From positions 1,764,001 through 1,828,000 of the forward strand of contig NZ_CP094669.1 in NCBI RefSeq assembly GCF_022827545.1: a DNA stretch of 64,000 nucleotides, read 5' to 3'. Origin of the DNA: Hymenobacter tibetensis. Its GTDB lineage: Bacteria; Bacteroidota; Bacteroidia; Cytophagales; Hymenobacteraceae. A program made the translations under genes and the position numbers. Every line of letters begins with the position of its first letter. Position 1 is the stretch's first letter. Of this stretch, positions 1 to 7,159 are shown piece by piece. The notes beneath the pieces are model-generated. The model had not been told where the DNA came from. It saw nothing but the letters and a program-made list of their open reading frames with translations, and ran no database searches.

Positions 1-80
1 TTGCCGGTGGCAATACCTTCCTCGTAAATGTTTCGCACTTCAAGCCAGTGCGTAGCCGTCAGAGGGTGTAATATTATCAT
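1..80 (-). CDS. GNAT acetyltransferase, phosphinothricin-acetyltransferase-like (N-terminus only)
   Basis: Only the first 26 codons lie in the window; the gene reads leftward off the edge. The start ATG is the complement of 78-80. The translation contains IYEEGIATG, which closely resembles the early IYNxGIxTxxATFE signature of the phosphinothricin/methionine-sulfoximine N-acetyltransferase group of the GNAT superfamily. Known members acetylate amino groups of small amino-acid-like molecules using acetyl-CoA. The acetyl-CoA binding motif would lie outside the window, so the substrate cannot be judged. Another GNAT subfamily is possible. Confidence 0.65.
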   Translation of the reverse strand, partial: MIILHPLTATHWLEVRNIYEEGIATG

Positions 81-225
81 GATAGACAGAGCTTTATCAC
101 CTAAAGGTAGTTAGGCGTACAGGCGGTGCCGCGCCAACCTGCGCAAGGTAGACGCTATAACTGTGTTAGCCACACGAATCAGGCTAGGCACCTTGTGAGC
201 CTGTTACACTCACTGCCCCAACGAA

Positions 226-256
226 AAAAGCCTCCCGCGCAATGCGGGAGGCTTTT
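226..256 (-). terminator. Rho-independent terminator after the 96-residue hydrophilic protein
   Basis: A GC-rich stem (GCCTCCCGC pairing with GCGGGAGGC around a short loop) is followed on the minus strand by a run of T. It lies just beyond the stop codon of the minus-strand gene at 279-569. A-rich DNA on the left arm and T-rich DNA on the right mean it could also work for plus-strand transcription. Confidence 0.75.
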
Positions 257-278
257 CAGCTAGGTGTGTTTACACAGC

Positions 279-569
279 TTAGCGGTTGTTATCGTCGATG
301 GGGTTGTTGAAGCCCGGGTCCGAGAATTCACCTTCGTGGTTCATGCGGTTGGAAGCGTCAGGGCCATGGTTGGTGTCTTCCGGAATGCCCGTGGTTTCAG
401 CTTCCAGCCGGTCAGAGGTATCGAGGGTGCCTTCCTCGTCTTTTTTGTAGCCATACAGCTCCTCGCGGTGCTTGCGCTGTTCGTCGGTCAGGTTGGCACC
501 CGACTGCGGATCGAGTGCAGCGGCCGCATCTTGCGATTCTTGCGGCTGCTGGTTGTTTTTATCTGCCAT
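279..569 (-). CDS. Small hydrophilic, probably disordered protein
   Basis: A 96-residue protein with no family I recognise. It is dominated by Asp, Glu, Asn, Gln and Pro, and has no signal peptide, membrane segment or cysteine. The only suggestion of structure is a charged helix-like stretch around residues 30-47 (LTDEQRKHREELYGYKKDEE). It is followed by a good terminator and preceded in the same direction by a second protein of the same composition (623-1171), so the two may be co-transcribed. Such acidic low-complexity proteins are often linked to stress or desiccation, but that is inference from composition only. It is more likely than the overlapping plus-strand frame because of its uniform bias and the terminator placement. 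Confidence 0.6.
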   Translation of the reverse strand: MADKNNQQPQESQDAAAALDPQSGANLTDEQRKHREELYGYKKDEEGTLDTSDRLEAETTGIPEDTNHGPDASNRMNHEGEFSDPGFNNPIDDNNR

Positions 570-622
570 GATGGTGGAGAGTAAGATGGAAATACGAAAG
601 AGAGTTCAGGCGCAAGAGGCGT

Positions 623-1171
623 TTACTTGCCCGGGATTCCCAAGCCGCCATCCTTGCGCAAAGCGCTGAACTCGTCGGGGTTGTCGTTGCTGCCGTCGTT
701 GGGGTTGGTACGCTCCGAATCAGCCGTTTCCGGCTCGGCGCCCGTGCTATGGTTGGCTGGCTCGTTGGTAGCCCAGTTGCGGGTGCCTCCACCGTAGCGC
801 GGATCGTCTTTGGCCCAGCCTTCGCGCTGGTCTTCGTAGCTGTCGTCCTTGGTTAGGTCAGCGGCTTGCGGGTCCAGGTTTTGCGGTACGCTGCCCCGCT
901 GCAAGGGGTCAACGGTGCTGGGGGCCGCTTGGCCATCAGGGTTGGCGCCTGCGCGGCGGTCGGGCTGCTGGTTGTTGGAAGCAGTTGGTGACTCTGGATG
1001 CCCGAAGTCGCCGTACTGGGGCGTGCCACTGGTGCTGGGATTGGAAATGTGGCTATGGTCGTTCGGATCGTTGACGCCGCGCTCCAGATTATCAGGATAC
1101 TTGTTGGGTGCGTTGTTGAAATCGTCCGCGTTGTCAGAAGTATTGTCGCTGGAAGAAGGGTTCGTTTGCAT
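623..1171 (-). CDS. Hydrophilic Asn/Asp/Pro-rich protein, unknown function
   Basis: A 182-residue protein starting at the ATG complementary to 1169-1171. An upstream in-frame start exists at 1231, but the extra 20 residues do not match the rest in composition. The protein is almost entirely polar: Asn, Asp, Pro, Ser and Gly repeat in short units such as NPDN, NDPNDH and NPNDGSNDNPDE, with almost no large hydrophobics. It looks intrinsically disordered. It lies 53 bp upstream of the similar 96-residue protein, so the two probably form one unit. I recognise no domain; a role in stress tolerance is speculation. Confidence 0.6.
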   Translation of the reverse strand: MQTNPSSSDNTSDNADDFNNAPNKYPDNLERGVNDPNDHSHISNPSTSGTPQYGDFGHPESPTASNNQQPDRRAGANPDGQAAPSTVDPLQRGSVPQNLDPQAADLTKDDSYEDQREGWAKDDPRYGGGTRNWATNEPANHSTGAEPETADSERTNPNDGSNDNPDEFSALRKDGGLGIPGK

Positions 1172-1337
1172 CAGTGAAAAAACTGGAGGTGGGAACAAGG
1201 AAGACTGTAGGGCAGTGGCCCTGGCTAGCATACGCAGGCTGGGCGGTATGTGGTTAGGATACGGCCAAAATAATCCGGGCTACGTACTCCCTGCGGATTC
1301 TTTGTTTCACTTTCCGACCCTCATTTTCCTCTGCTTT

Positions 1338-1619
1338 ATGTCGTTCCCTATTCAGCACCAGCCTCAAGACCAAGAATTCACTGCCACCGTTGATGGGCAC
1401 TCGGCCGAACTAGCCTACAGCCAGCCCAACCCCGAAACCATTGATTTCGCCCACACCTTCGTCGATGAAGAGTTGCGCGGCAAAGGGGTAGGCGAGGCGC
1501 TGGCCCAGGAAGGACTCAACTACGCCCGTGAGCAAGGCTTGCGCGTGCTTACCAGCTGCAAATTCATGGCCGCTTACGTCAAGCGCCACCCCGAGTACCA
1601 GGATTTGCTGGCGAAGTAG
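1338..1619 (+). CDS. Short GNAT-family N-acetyltransferase (COG2388/YjdJ type)
   Basis: A 93-residue single-domain protein. The central segment FVDEELRGKGVGEALAQ (about residues 41-57) carries the RGxGxG/A loop that binds the acetyl-CoA pyrophosphate, followed by the helix and the end AAYVKRHPEYQDLL typical of the short COG2388 group. These proteins are about 90-100 residues and lack the N-terminal strands of full GNAT enzymes; their substrates are mostly unknown. The open frame extends far upstream, but that part is the shadow of the opposite-strand gene, so the ATG at 1338 is preferred. It is a single gene closed by its own terminator. Confidence 0.85.
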   Translation: MSFPIQHQPQDQEFTATVDGHSAELAYSQPNPETIDFAHTFVDEELRGKGVGEALAQEGLNYAREQGLRVLTSCKFMAAYVKRHPEYQDLLAK

Positions 1620-1651
1620 GCCGAAATTCTCCCGAATAACATTAACGCACC

Positions 1652-1688
1652 AAAAAGCCGCGGCTCCGTATTGGAACCGCGGCTTTTT
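1652..1688. terminator. Bidirectional terminator between convergent genes
   Basis: An inverted repeat, AAAAAGCCGCGG with a CCGCGGCTTTTT partner, with 16-base arms and one mismatch. It lies between the GNAT gene reading right and the nuclease gene reading left. Both ends are A/T tracts, so it can stop transcription from either side. Confidence 0.85.
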
Positions 1689-1727
1689 CGGGTAAAGAGT
1701 GTTGTAAAGGTTGCTCGTAGCACCACG

Positions 1728-4049
1728 CTACGGCTTCACGGCCACGCGGCTGGTGTACCGTGTTCCATCAACCGTCACCCGGACAGAGTAGAGGCCGGCT
1801 GGGAGCTTCTGGACGTCTAGGGTGGCCGTTTCGGCGCCGGTTAGGGGCTGGGTTTGGGCTAGTACCAACTGGCCCAGCGCGTTGTAGAGGTTAATACTCG
1901 CCGAATGGCGGCCGCGCAAGCCGGATACTTGCACCTGCACGGTGGTTGCGGCCGGGTTGGGGTACACCGCCAAGCCAGTATTCAGCGGCGCGTTTTTGGT
2001 AGTGGAGCTAACTACACAAGCCGCGCTGGTGTGGCTACCGACGTTGGTGTACACATCGGTGCCCAGCGCCTGCCAAGTGGCGGCGGCTACGCTCCAGCGG
2101 CCTTCGCCGCGAGCCACATTGGGCCGGCGCACAAGCGTATTGTTGGTGGTTGAGCCGCCGGGAATAGTCCAGGTGGAGCCTGGGTCTACGCCTACTACGC
2201 CAATTATATCAAGCGTGTCGGAGCCTTCCATCAAGGCAATGGCGTCATTGCCGTTGAAGAACCCAACCGCCGACTGCAAGTCAGTTTGGGCTAAAACTAC
2301 CGGCGATACCACGCCTGTGTTAGCTACCACATACACGTCGCCGGGCGCAATGGTACCGGTGAGCAATTGCGTGGCAGTGGGCGTATTCGAGCCATTGGCA
2401 TACAAATCGATGCGGTAAGCAGCTAGGTTGATGGGGGATGAGGTAGGGTTGAAAATCTCCAGCGCCTTAGTGTTTGTCGCCGATCCTTCCACATATTCCG
2501 AGAAGTACGGGTCGGTGCAAGGCGAGCCTGCTGGGGCCTGGTCGTCGTTGAGGATGGTAAGCGTATGAGCGGTGGGCGCAAGCAAGAGCACGGCCGCGTT
2601 GGTTGGCGTACCGAGGCGCAAACGCACTGTCTCGTTGGGTTCGGGAGTGGCGTCGCCGGTTACCGTTACTGTCACGGCTTGCGTTTGGGTGGCCGTGCCT
2701 GCTGCGAAGGTCAACGAATTGGTATTCAGAAGGAAATCAGCGGCCGTGGCCGTAGTAGTGGCAGCATCCACTGCAACCGGCACCGTCACGCCACCTGCCG
2801 GAATATTCTCGGCCGTTACGTTCACGGTGTAAGTGGTGGTGTCAGCGTTGCCCTCCGTAACAGAGCCCGTAGCGGCCGCAAAACGCACTGAAGGCGGCGT
2901 GCCGTCGTCGTTAGTAATCGTTAGCTCGTGCGTGGCTGGTGCCCCAACCGCTCCTCCAAGGGTCGTTGGTAGAAGCCGCAGCACTACGGTTTCGTCGGCT
3001 TCGGGTGTGGTGTCGCCGTTCACCGTTAGTGTTACCGTCTGGCGGGTCATGCCAGGTGTGAATATCAGAATTTGAGGCCAGATGAATGTGAAATCGGAAC
3101 CTTCAAGGGCGGTGGAAGTAACGGGGTTGAGAAGCACATTTGCAATAATCGTCGAAGTAGGTGCGGGCGTCAGCGTTACGGTGGTGGTGTAGGTGGTGGT
3201 GCCGGTGTTGCCCTCACTTACACTGCCGGTAGCTGTTGCGAAGCTAAACGTGGGAACCACTTGAAAGCCGTAGGCGCGGGCTACCAAATCAGGGTAAGCA
3301 ATGTAAGGGTTGAAGTTGCCTTGGCTTTTGGCCGTGCGCCGGTTCCGTTCCCGCTCCCGAGCGTCTACCGGGTCGGCGAGGTGCCACTGATACAGCGTGT
3401 TCAGATCGGCCAAAGCGGTGATGGTATCCTTGCCGGCATCGAATGCCTGGCCCTGGTGCATGGTGTAGAAGTAGAACGCTGCCCGGGCCAAGTTGCCTTT
3501 GTGATCTTCGCGCGGCTCGAATTGCGTGTTAGTGTCCTCGCTCCACTCGTTGATGTTGGTGGTAGGAATGGTGTTTTGGCTTTGCGTGCCCCGTACCCAT
3601 TTCAGCGTTTGGGCATCCGGAATTTCAGCAAATGGGTCCGAGCCCCGATCGGAGTTCCACGTGTCGTAGGTAGGGAAAAGGTGGTGAATGTCGGAGCGCA
3701 TCCGCACGGTTTCATTGAACCACGACTGCGGAATGGAATGCTCGCAGTTGATCCGGGTCACCACGCCGGGGTTGGTGCTGACGGAGTCGAGCGGCGTGTT
3801 TTCGGTGTAGCCCGAGTAGACGCACACCACGCTGCCGTTCTGGTTGTCGATGTAATTGTACATTTTGCCACGGGCCGCGCTGTAGCTAAGCACGGTGCGC
3901 TGGCCGTCGTACCAGTTTTGGCGCAGCCAACGTTTCAACGGCTGCCCCTGAAGCGTAACGGGTGGGGGAGGAGGCATTACTTGAGCCGAAGTGGCCAGGC
4001 TAGTGAAAGCCAATACTGCCCCTAGTATGCGAGAGAAGAGGTGTTTCAT
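1728..4049 (-). CDS. Secreted endonuclease I family nuclease with Calx-beta, lamin-tail and T9SS sorting domains
   Basis: A 773-residue exported protein. Residues 1-22 form a signal peptide ending at TSAQ. Residues about 35-265 match the endonuclease I (EndA/NucM) family, with CEHSIPQSW (His104), DIHHLFPTYDTWNSDRG (His122-123) and a DHKGNLARAAFYFYTMH segment. Two Calx-beta-like repeats follow (about 268-380 and 390-500), each beginning FxxATGSVxEGN. A lamin-tail-like domain (about 512-650, starting YFSEYVEGS) comes next, and a type A T9SS sorting domain closes the protein (about 695-773, AVYPNPAATTVQVQVSG). Known family members degrade DNA and RNA without sequence preference. The likely role is nutrient scavenging or biofilm DNA turnover at the cell surface or outside the cell. 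Confidence 0.88.
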   Translation of the reverse strand: MKHLFSRILGAVLAFTSLATSAQVMPPPPPVTLQGQPLKRWLRQNWYDGQRTVLSYSAARGKMYNYIDNQNGSVVCVYSGYTENTPLDSVSTNPGVVTRINCEHSIPQSWFNETVRMRSDIHHLFPTYDTWNSDRGSDPFAEIPDAQTLKWVRGTQSQNTIPTTNINEWSEDTNTQFEPREDHKGNLARAAFYFYTMHQGQAFDAGKDTITALADLNTLYQWHLADPVDARERERNRRTAKSQGNFNPYIAYPDLVARAYGFQVVPTFSFATATGSVSEGNTGTTTYTTTVTLTPAPTSTIIANVLLNPVTSTALEGSDFTFIWPQILIFTPGMTRQTVTLTVNGDTTPEADETVVLRLLPTTLGGAVGAPATHELTITNDDGTPPSVRFAAATGSVTEGNADTTTYTVNVTAENIPAGGVTVPVAVDAATTTATAADFLLNTNSLTFAAGTATQTQAVTVTVTGDATPEPNETVRLRLGTPTNAAVLLLAPTAHTLTILNDDQAPAGSPCTDPYFSEYVEGSATNTKALEIFNPTSSPINLAAYRIDLYANGSNTPTATQLLTGTIAPGDVYVVANTGVVSPVVLAQTDLQSAVGFFNGNDAIALMEGSDTLDIIGVVGVDPGSTWTIPGGSTTNNTLVRRPNVARGEGRWSVAAATWQALGTDVYTNVGSHTSAACVVSSTTKNAPLNTGLAVYPNPAATTVQVQVSGLRGRHSASINLYNALGQLVLAQTQPLTGAETATLDVQKLPAGLYSVRVTVDGTRYTSRVAVKP

Positions 4050-4177
4050 TGAAAAGAGAAGTCTGAGTGAGGAACAACCATTTCAAAGGTCGTAATTCCG
4101 GGTGTAGGTTGGATTGTCTATTTGTTAAATCCTTGGTTACAACTGGATAATTCACAGGCACCTTTCTCTGCCCTAAA

Positions 4178-4214
4178 CGAAAAAAGACCCGCCTTACTAA
4201 GGCGGGTCTTTTCG
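4178..4214. terminator. Rho-independent terminator downstream of the fasciclin gene
   Basis: A perfect stem (AAAAGACCCGCCTT / AAGGCGGGTCTTTT) around a 3-base loop, with a T run on the minus strand just past the stop codon of the fasciclin gene at 4260. Confidence 0.85.
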
Positions 4215-4259
4215 TAAGTTGCTGATTGCGTGACAGGTTTGCTGTCAGCAGCCTGATGC

Positions 4260-5018
4260 TTACTTAGTAGGCATCAATACGGCGTCAATGACGTGAGTGA
4301 TACCGTTGCTGGATACCACATTTGGCGTTGTTACGGTGGCCGTGCCGCCTTTAGCGTCGCGCAGCATTACCGAGCCTCCTTTGGCTGATACGGTTAGCGT
4401 TTCACCTTCCACGGTGGTTAGTGTTTGGCCATCTTTGAGGTCGGCGGCCATCAGGCGGCCGGGTACTACGTGGTAGGTTAGGATGGTGGTCAGTTTCTGC
4501 TTGTTCTCGGGCATCACCAGTGTGTTGACGGTGCCAGCCGGCAACTTTTCAAACGCCGCATTGGTGGGGGCAAATACCGTGAAAGGACCAGCGCCCTTCA
4601 GGGTTTCCACCAAACCACCCGCTTTCACAGCGGCTACCAAGGTGGTGTGCTCTGAAGAACCTACCGCATTATCAACGATGTCTTTATCGGGCGTCATCAT
4701 GGCGCCGCCCACCATCACACCGCCGGAGGTGCTCATGTTGGTTGCCGCACCCGTGCTGCTCATTTGCATGTCCTTCATGTCCTTGCCTTCGCGGGGCTTG
4801 GTGGTAGCCTTCATTTTGCTGCCGTCCTTGGCTTTGCCCTTCAGCTTTAATTTGCCATCATCGGCAACTTTGGTTTTAGTAACCATGTCGCCGTCCTTCA
4901 TCTTGGTCTTTTCGTCGTCCGACTTGGTCTTAACATCGCTTTGAGCTAGTGAAACCGTAGCGGTGCCAACAGAGAGGACTAATGTTAAAGCGCTGAGAGA
5001 CAGAATATTCTTAAACAT
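4260..5018 (-). CDS. Exported fasciclin (FAS1) domain protein with Lys/Asp-rich linker
   Basis: A 252-residue protein starting at the ATG complementary to 5016-5018; a further upstream start at 5078 would precede the signal peptide and is unlikely. Residues 1-26 are a signal peptide ending SLAQ. Residues about 27-95 are a charged, Lys/Asp/Met-rich linker with repeating KTK, KDG and KMK units. Residues about 115-250 form one FAS1 domain: a TLVAAVKAGGLVETLKGAGPF-like opening, FAPTNAAFEKLP, TYHVVPGRL and the closing NGITHVIDAVLMP. FAS1 domains usually mediate adhesion or surface binding. It is single-domain and stands alone, with its own terminator. The linker composition is unusual and may bind polyanions or metal, which is inference. 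Confidence 0.88.
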   Translation of the reverse strand: MFKNILSLSALTLVLSVGTATVSLAQSDVKTKSDDEKTKMKDGDMVTKTKVADDGKLKLKGKAKDGSKMKATTKPREGKDMKDMQMSSTGAATNMSTSGGVMVGGAMMTPDKDIVDNAVGSSEHTTLVAAVKAGGLVETLKGAGPFTVFAPTNAAFEKLPAGTVNTLVMPENKQKLTTILTYHVVPGRLMAADLKDGQTLTTVEGETLTVSAKGGSVMLRDAKGGTATVTTPNVVSSNGITHVIDAVLMPTK

Positions 5019-5294
5019 GTGAGAGAAGTTTAGTGAGAGTGGTTGACATATCGTTGGGAGACTATACGCACCAAGCACAACAACGGATGTGGTAGGAATG
5101 TGTATTACAGCAAGCAGCTGGGCTGTTCTGTTTCGGTTGAGCCTGCAACGCAGCTAGTTAGTTCAGCTCCTAAAAACACCAAAGAGCTTTCCTGTTCTAA
5201 ATCGACCCAAGTGCCAATCTTCAAGTTGTGCGTCCGTTCTGCGGCACTAATGAATTCTTGCTCCTGAACTATTGCTGTTACTTTTGCCACCTAT

Positions 5295-6647
5295 ATGTCC
5301 AAGGGAACCCTGCTGTTAATAGACGACGAAGCAAGCCTGCGCCAGTTGCTGCAGCGCGTGCTAGAATTAGAAGAATACAAAGTAGTAGCGGCTCCAGACA
5401 GCCGGCGTGGCCTTGAGCTACTGCAGCAATACGCTTCCGAAATCTTAGTAGTGCTGTCGGACGTGAAGCTGCCCGACGGCCACGGCCTGAGCTTGCTGCC
5501 GCGCTACAAAGCCGTGGCGCCGCTGGCCGAGGTCATCCTGATGACAGCCTTTGGCACTATTGCCGATGGCGTCCAGGCCATGAAGCAAGGCGCTTTCGAC
5601 TACCTAACTAAAGGCGACTCCGACGACCAGCTCGTGGTGGTCGTGGAGCGTGCCGCCGACAAAGCCCGCCTGCAGCGCCGCGTAGCCGAACTGGAAAAGC
5701 AACTCACCTCGCCGTTTACCTTCGATTCAATGATCGGACATTCGGCCCCACTTGCGCAGGCCAAAGCGCTGGCCTTGCGCGTGGCACCAACTGATAGCAC
5801 GGTGCTGCTGGAAGGCCCTACGGGTTCGGGCAAGGAGCTGTTTGCGCAGGCTATCCACACGGCCAGTGCGCGCCGCAGTAAGCCGTTCGTGGCCGTCAAT
5901 TGCAGTGCCTTTCCCAAGGACTTGTTGGAGTCCGAGCTATTTGGTTACCGCAAAGGCGCTTTCACCGGGGCCCTGGCTGATAAGCGGGGGCTGATGGAGG
6001 AGGCCAATAGCGGTACGTTGTTTCTCGATGAAATCGGGGAGCTGCCGCTCGAGCTGCAAGCTAAGATGCTGCGCGTGCTCGAGACCCAGAGCTTCACCAA
6101 GCTTGGCGACACCAAGCCCCTATCCGTGAACGTGCGCATTGTGGCCGCCACCAACCGCAACCTGCGCCAAGAAGCCGAAGAAGGCCATTTCCGCCCCGAC
6201 CTCTACTACCGCCTGGCCGTGTTCACCGTGGCCGTGCCCCCGCTCAATGCCCGCCGCGAAGACATCGAGCCCCTGGCCACGCACTTCCTGCACTTCTACG
6301 CCGCCAAGCTGCGCAAGCGCCTGCGCGGCATGGAGCCACAAGTACTGACGCAGCTTCAGCGCCACGACTGGCGCGGCAATGTGCGGGAACTGAAAAACGT
6401 GCTGGAGCGCGCCGCCATCCTCGCCGACACCGACACGCTAACTGTAGATGACCTGCCTACCGAGTTTCAATATTTCGCCGCGGAGCCAGTAGCCGATGAA
6501 GCCTCCGATAAAACCCTGCGTACCCTAGAAAAGCGCCAGATCCGAGCGGTGCTGCAAGAAACCGGCGGCAACAAAATGGAAGCCGCCCGACAACTCGGTA
6601 TTGGCACCAAAACCCTTTACCGTAAGATTCAAGAGTACGGGCTGTAG
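5295..6647 (+). CDS. Sigma-54-dependent response regulator (NtrC family), likely regulator of kdp
   Basis: A 450-residue regulator of full NtrC architecture. The receiver (about 4-120) has the acidic pair near D10-D11 and phospho-acceptor Asp56 in LSDVKLPDG. The AAA+ domain (about 143-375) has Walker A GPTGSGKE at 174-181, the sigma-54 contact loop GAFTGA at 221-226, Walker B TLFLDEIGELP, and an R-finger region. The C-terminal Fis-type HTH is at about 420-450. Known relatives use ATP hydrolysis to open sigma-54 promoters. It sits directly upstream of the kdp genes, in the position where classical systems carry kdpE, and is separated from them by a strong terminator, so kdp must have its own promoter. 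Control of kdp is inferred from position. Confidence 0.9.
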   Translation: MSKGTLLLIDDEASLRQLLQRVLELEEYKVVAAPDSRRGLELLQQYASEILVVLSDVKLPDGHGLSLLPRYKAVAPLAEVILMTAFGTIADGVQAMKQGAFDYLTKGDSDDQLVVVVERAADKARLQRRVAELEKQLTSPFTFDSMIGHSAPLAQAKALALRVAPTDSTVLLEGPTGSGKELFAQAIHTASARRSKPFVAVNCSAFPKDLLESELFGYRKGAFTGALADKRGLMEEANSGTLFLDEIGELPLELQAKMLRVLETQSFTKLGDTKPLSVNVRIVAATNRNLRQEAEEGHFRPDLYYRLAVFTVAVPPLNARREDIEPLATHFLHFYAAKLRKRLRGMEPQVLTQLQRHDWRGNVRELKNVLERAAILADTDTLTVDDLPTEFQYFAAEPVADEASDKTLRTLEKRQIRAVLQETGGNKMEAARQLGIGTKTLYRKIQEYGL

Positions 6648-6659
6648 GATCAGCACGAT

Positions 6660-6687
6660 GTAGAGATGGGGCACTTCGCGTCTCTGC
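6660..6687. repeat. Partial copy of palindromic repeat family B
   Basis: GTAGAGAtgggGCACTTCGCGTCTCTGC resembles the left half of the larger element at 16491-16584 (GTAGAGACGCGACACTTCGCGTCTC). It lies between the regulator stop codon and its terminator. Confidence 0.5.
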
Positions 6688-6696
6688 AACTCCACT

Positions 6697-6747
6697 AAAC
6701 CGGGTTATTCTGACCGACGCACCGGGTCAGAATGACCCGGTTTTTTT
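6697..6747 (+). terminator. Strong rho-independent terminator after the sigma-54 regulator
   Basis: Nineteen-base arms (AAACCGGGTTATTCTGACC and GGTCAGAATGACCCGGTTT, one G-U type mismatch) are followed by seven T. It ends the regulator transcript and isolates it from the kdp genes. Confidence 0.9.
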
Positions 6748-6886
6748 GTGCCCGCATGTTTTTGCAGCCATTGCAATGAAAAATTAATCGTTGATAATCA
6801 GCTTGATACAAGGGGGAGAGTAGGGGAGAAAGCAAACCGGGTCGGGATTGGCAAGTGGGACTGCGCACGTCAACAATCTGGCACTT

Positions 6887-6982
6887 ATGGCACCTGCTCT
6901 TATGATTCCCTTGCTCACCGCGGCCGGCTGCGCTGGCTTCTGGCTCTTCTTTAAATCCGTCGAGTTTTTCGACCACATCTAG
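6887..6982 (+). CDS. Very small membrane protein upstream of kdpF
   Basis: A 31-codon frame (or 26 residues from the second ATG at 6902) encoding one hydrophobic helix, PALMIPLLTAAGCAGFWLFF, followed by a short KSVEFFDHI tail. It ends 14 bp before kdpF and has the same spacing and style as a translated leader of the operon. It is not KdpF itself, which follows. I recognise no family. It could be an extra small subunit or regulator of the Kdp complex, or a spurious frame; the close coupling to kdpF and the clear membrane-helix pattern favour a real peptide. Confidence 0.5.
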   Translation: MAPALMIPLLTAAGCAGFWLFFKSVEFFDHI

Positions 6983-6996
6983 CCCCGGCTCTCCCC

Positions 6997-7077
6997 ATGA
7001 TGATTGCCCTCTTTGTCTTGTCGCTGGCCGTGTTTGGCTACCTGATTTACGTGCTGCTCAAGCCCGAACGATTCTAA
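6997..7077 (+). CDS. kdpF: Potassium-transporting ATPase subunit KdpF
   Basis: A 26-residue single-helix peptide (MMIALFVLSLAVFGYLIYVL then LKPERF). The ending YVLLKPERF is the hallmark of KdpF, the small stabilising lipid-like subunit of the KdpFABC pump, which sits between KdpA and KdpB in the inner membrane. It is 82 bp upstream of the kdpA ATG. Confidence 0.9.
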   Translation: MMIALFVLSLAVFGYLIYVLLKPERF

Positions 7078-7159
7078 CCTTTTTGGTTGCCCACGAAGAA
7101 GCGCCTTGGCCACTACCACCTCGCTGAAACCGGCAACCAGCCCCGCATTTTCAACTGAT

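Noticed and set aside
849..1337. N-terminal extension of the short GNAT protein
   Set aside because: It is antisense to the hydrophilic protein at 623-1171 and lacks GNAT features. The ATG at 1338 gives the normal family length.
5105..5290. A 61-residue minus-strand open frame just upstream of the sigma-54 regulator
   Set aside because: It starts 5 bp from the divergent regulator start, leaving no room for promoters, has no family resemblance and uses codons unlike the neighbours. It may be real but I cannot support it.
6849..6865. Possible sigma-54 promoter (TTGGCAAGTGGGACTGC) upstream of kdpF
   Set aside because: The distance between the GG and GC elements is one base longer than the strict -24/-12 spacing, and the second candidate at 6879-6893 lacks the GC. 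A kdp promoter in this gap is expected but I cannot point to it.
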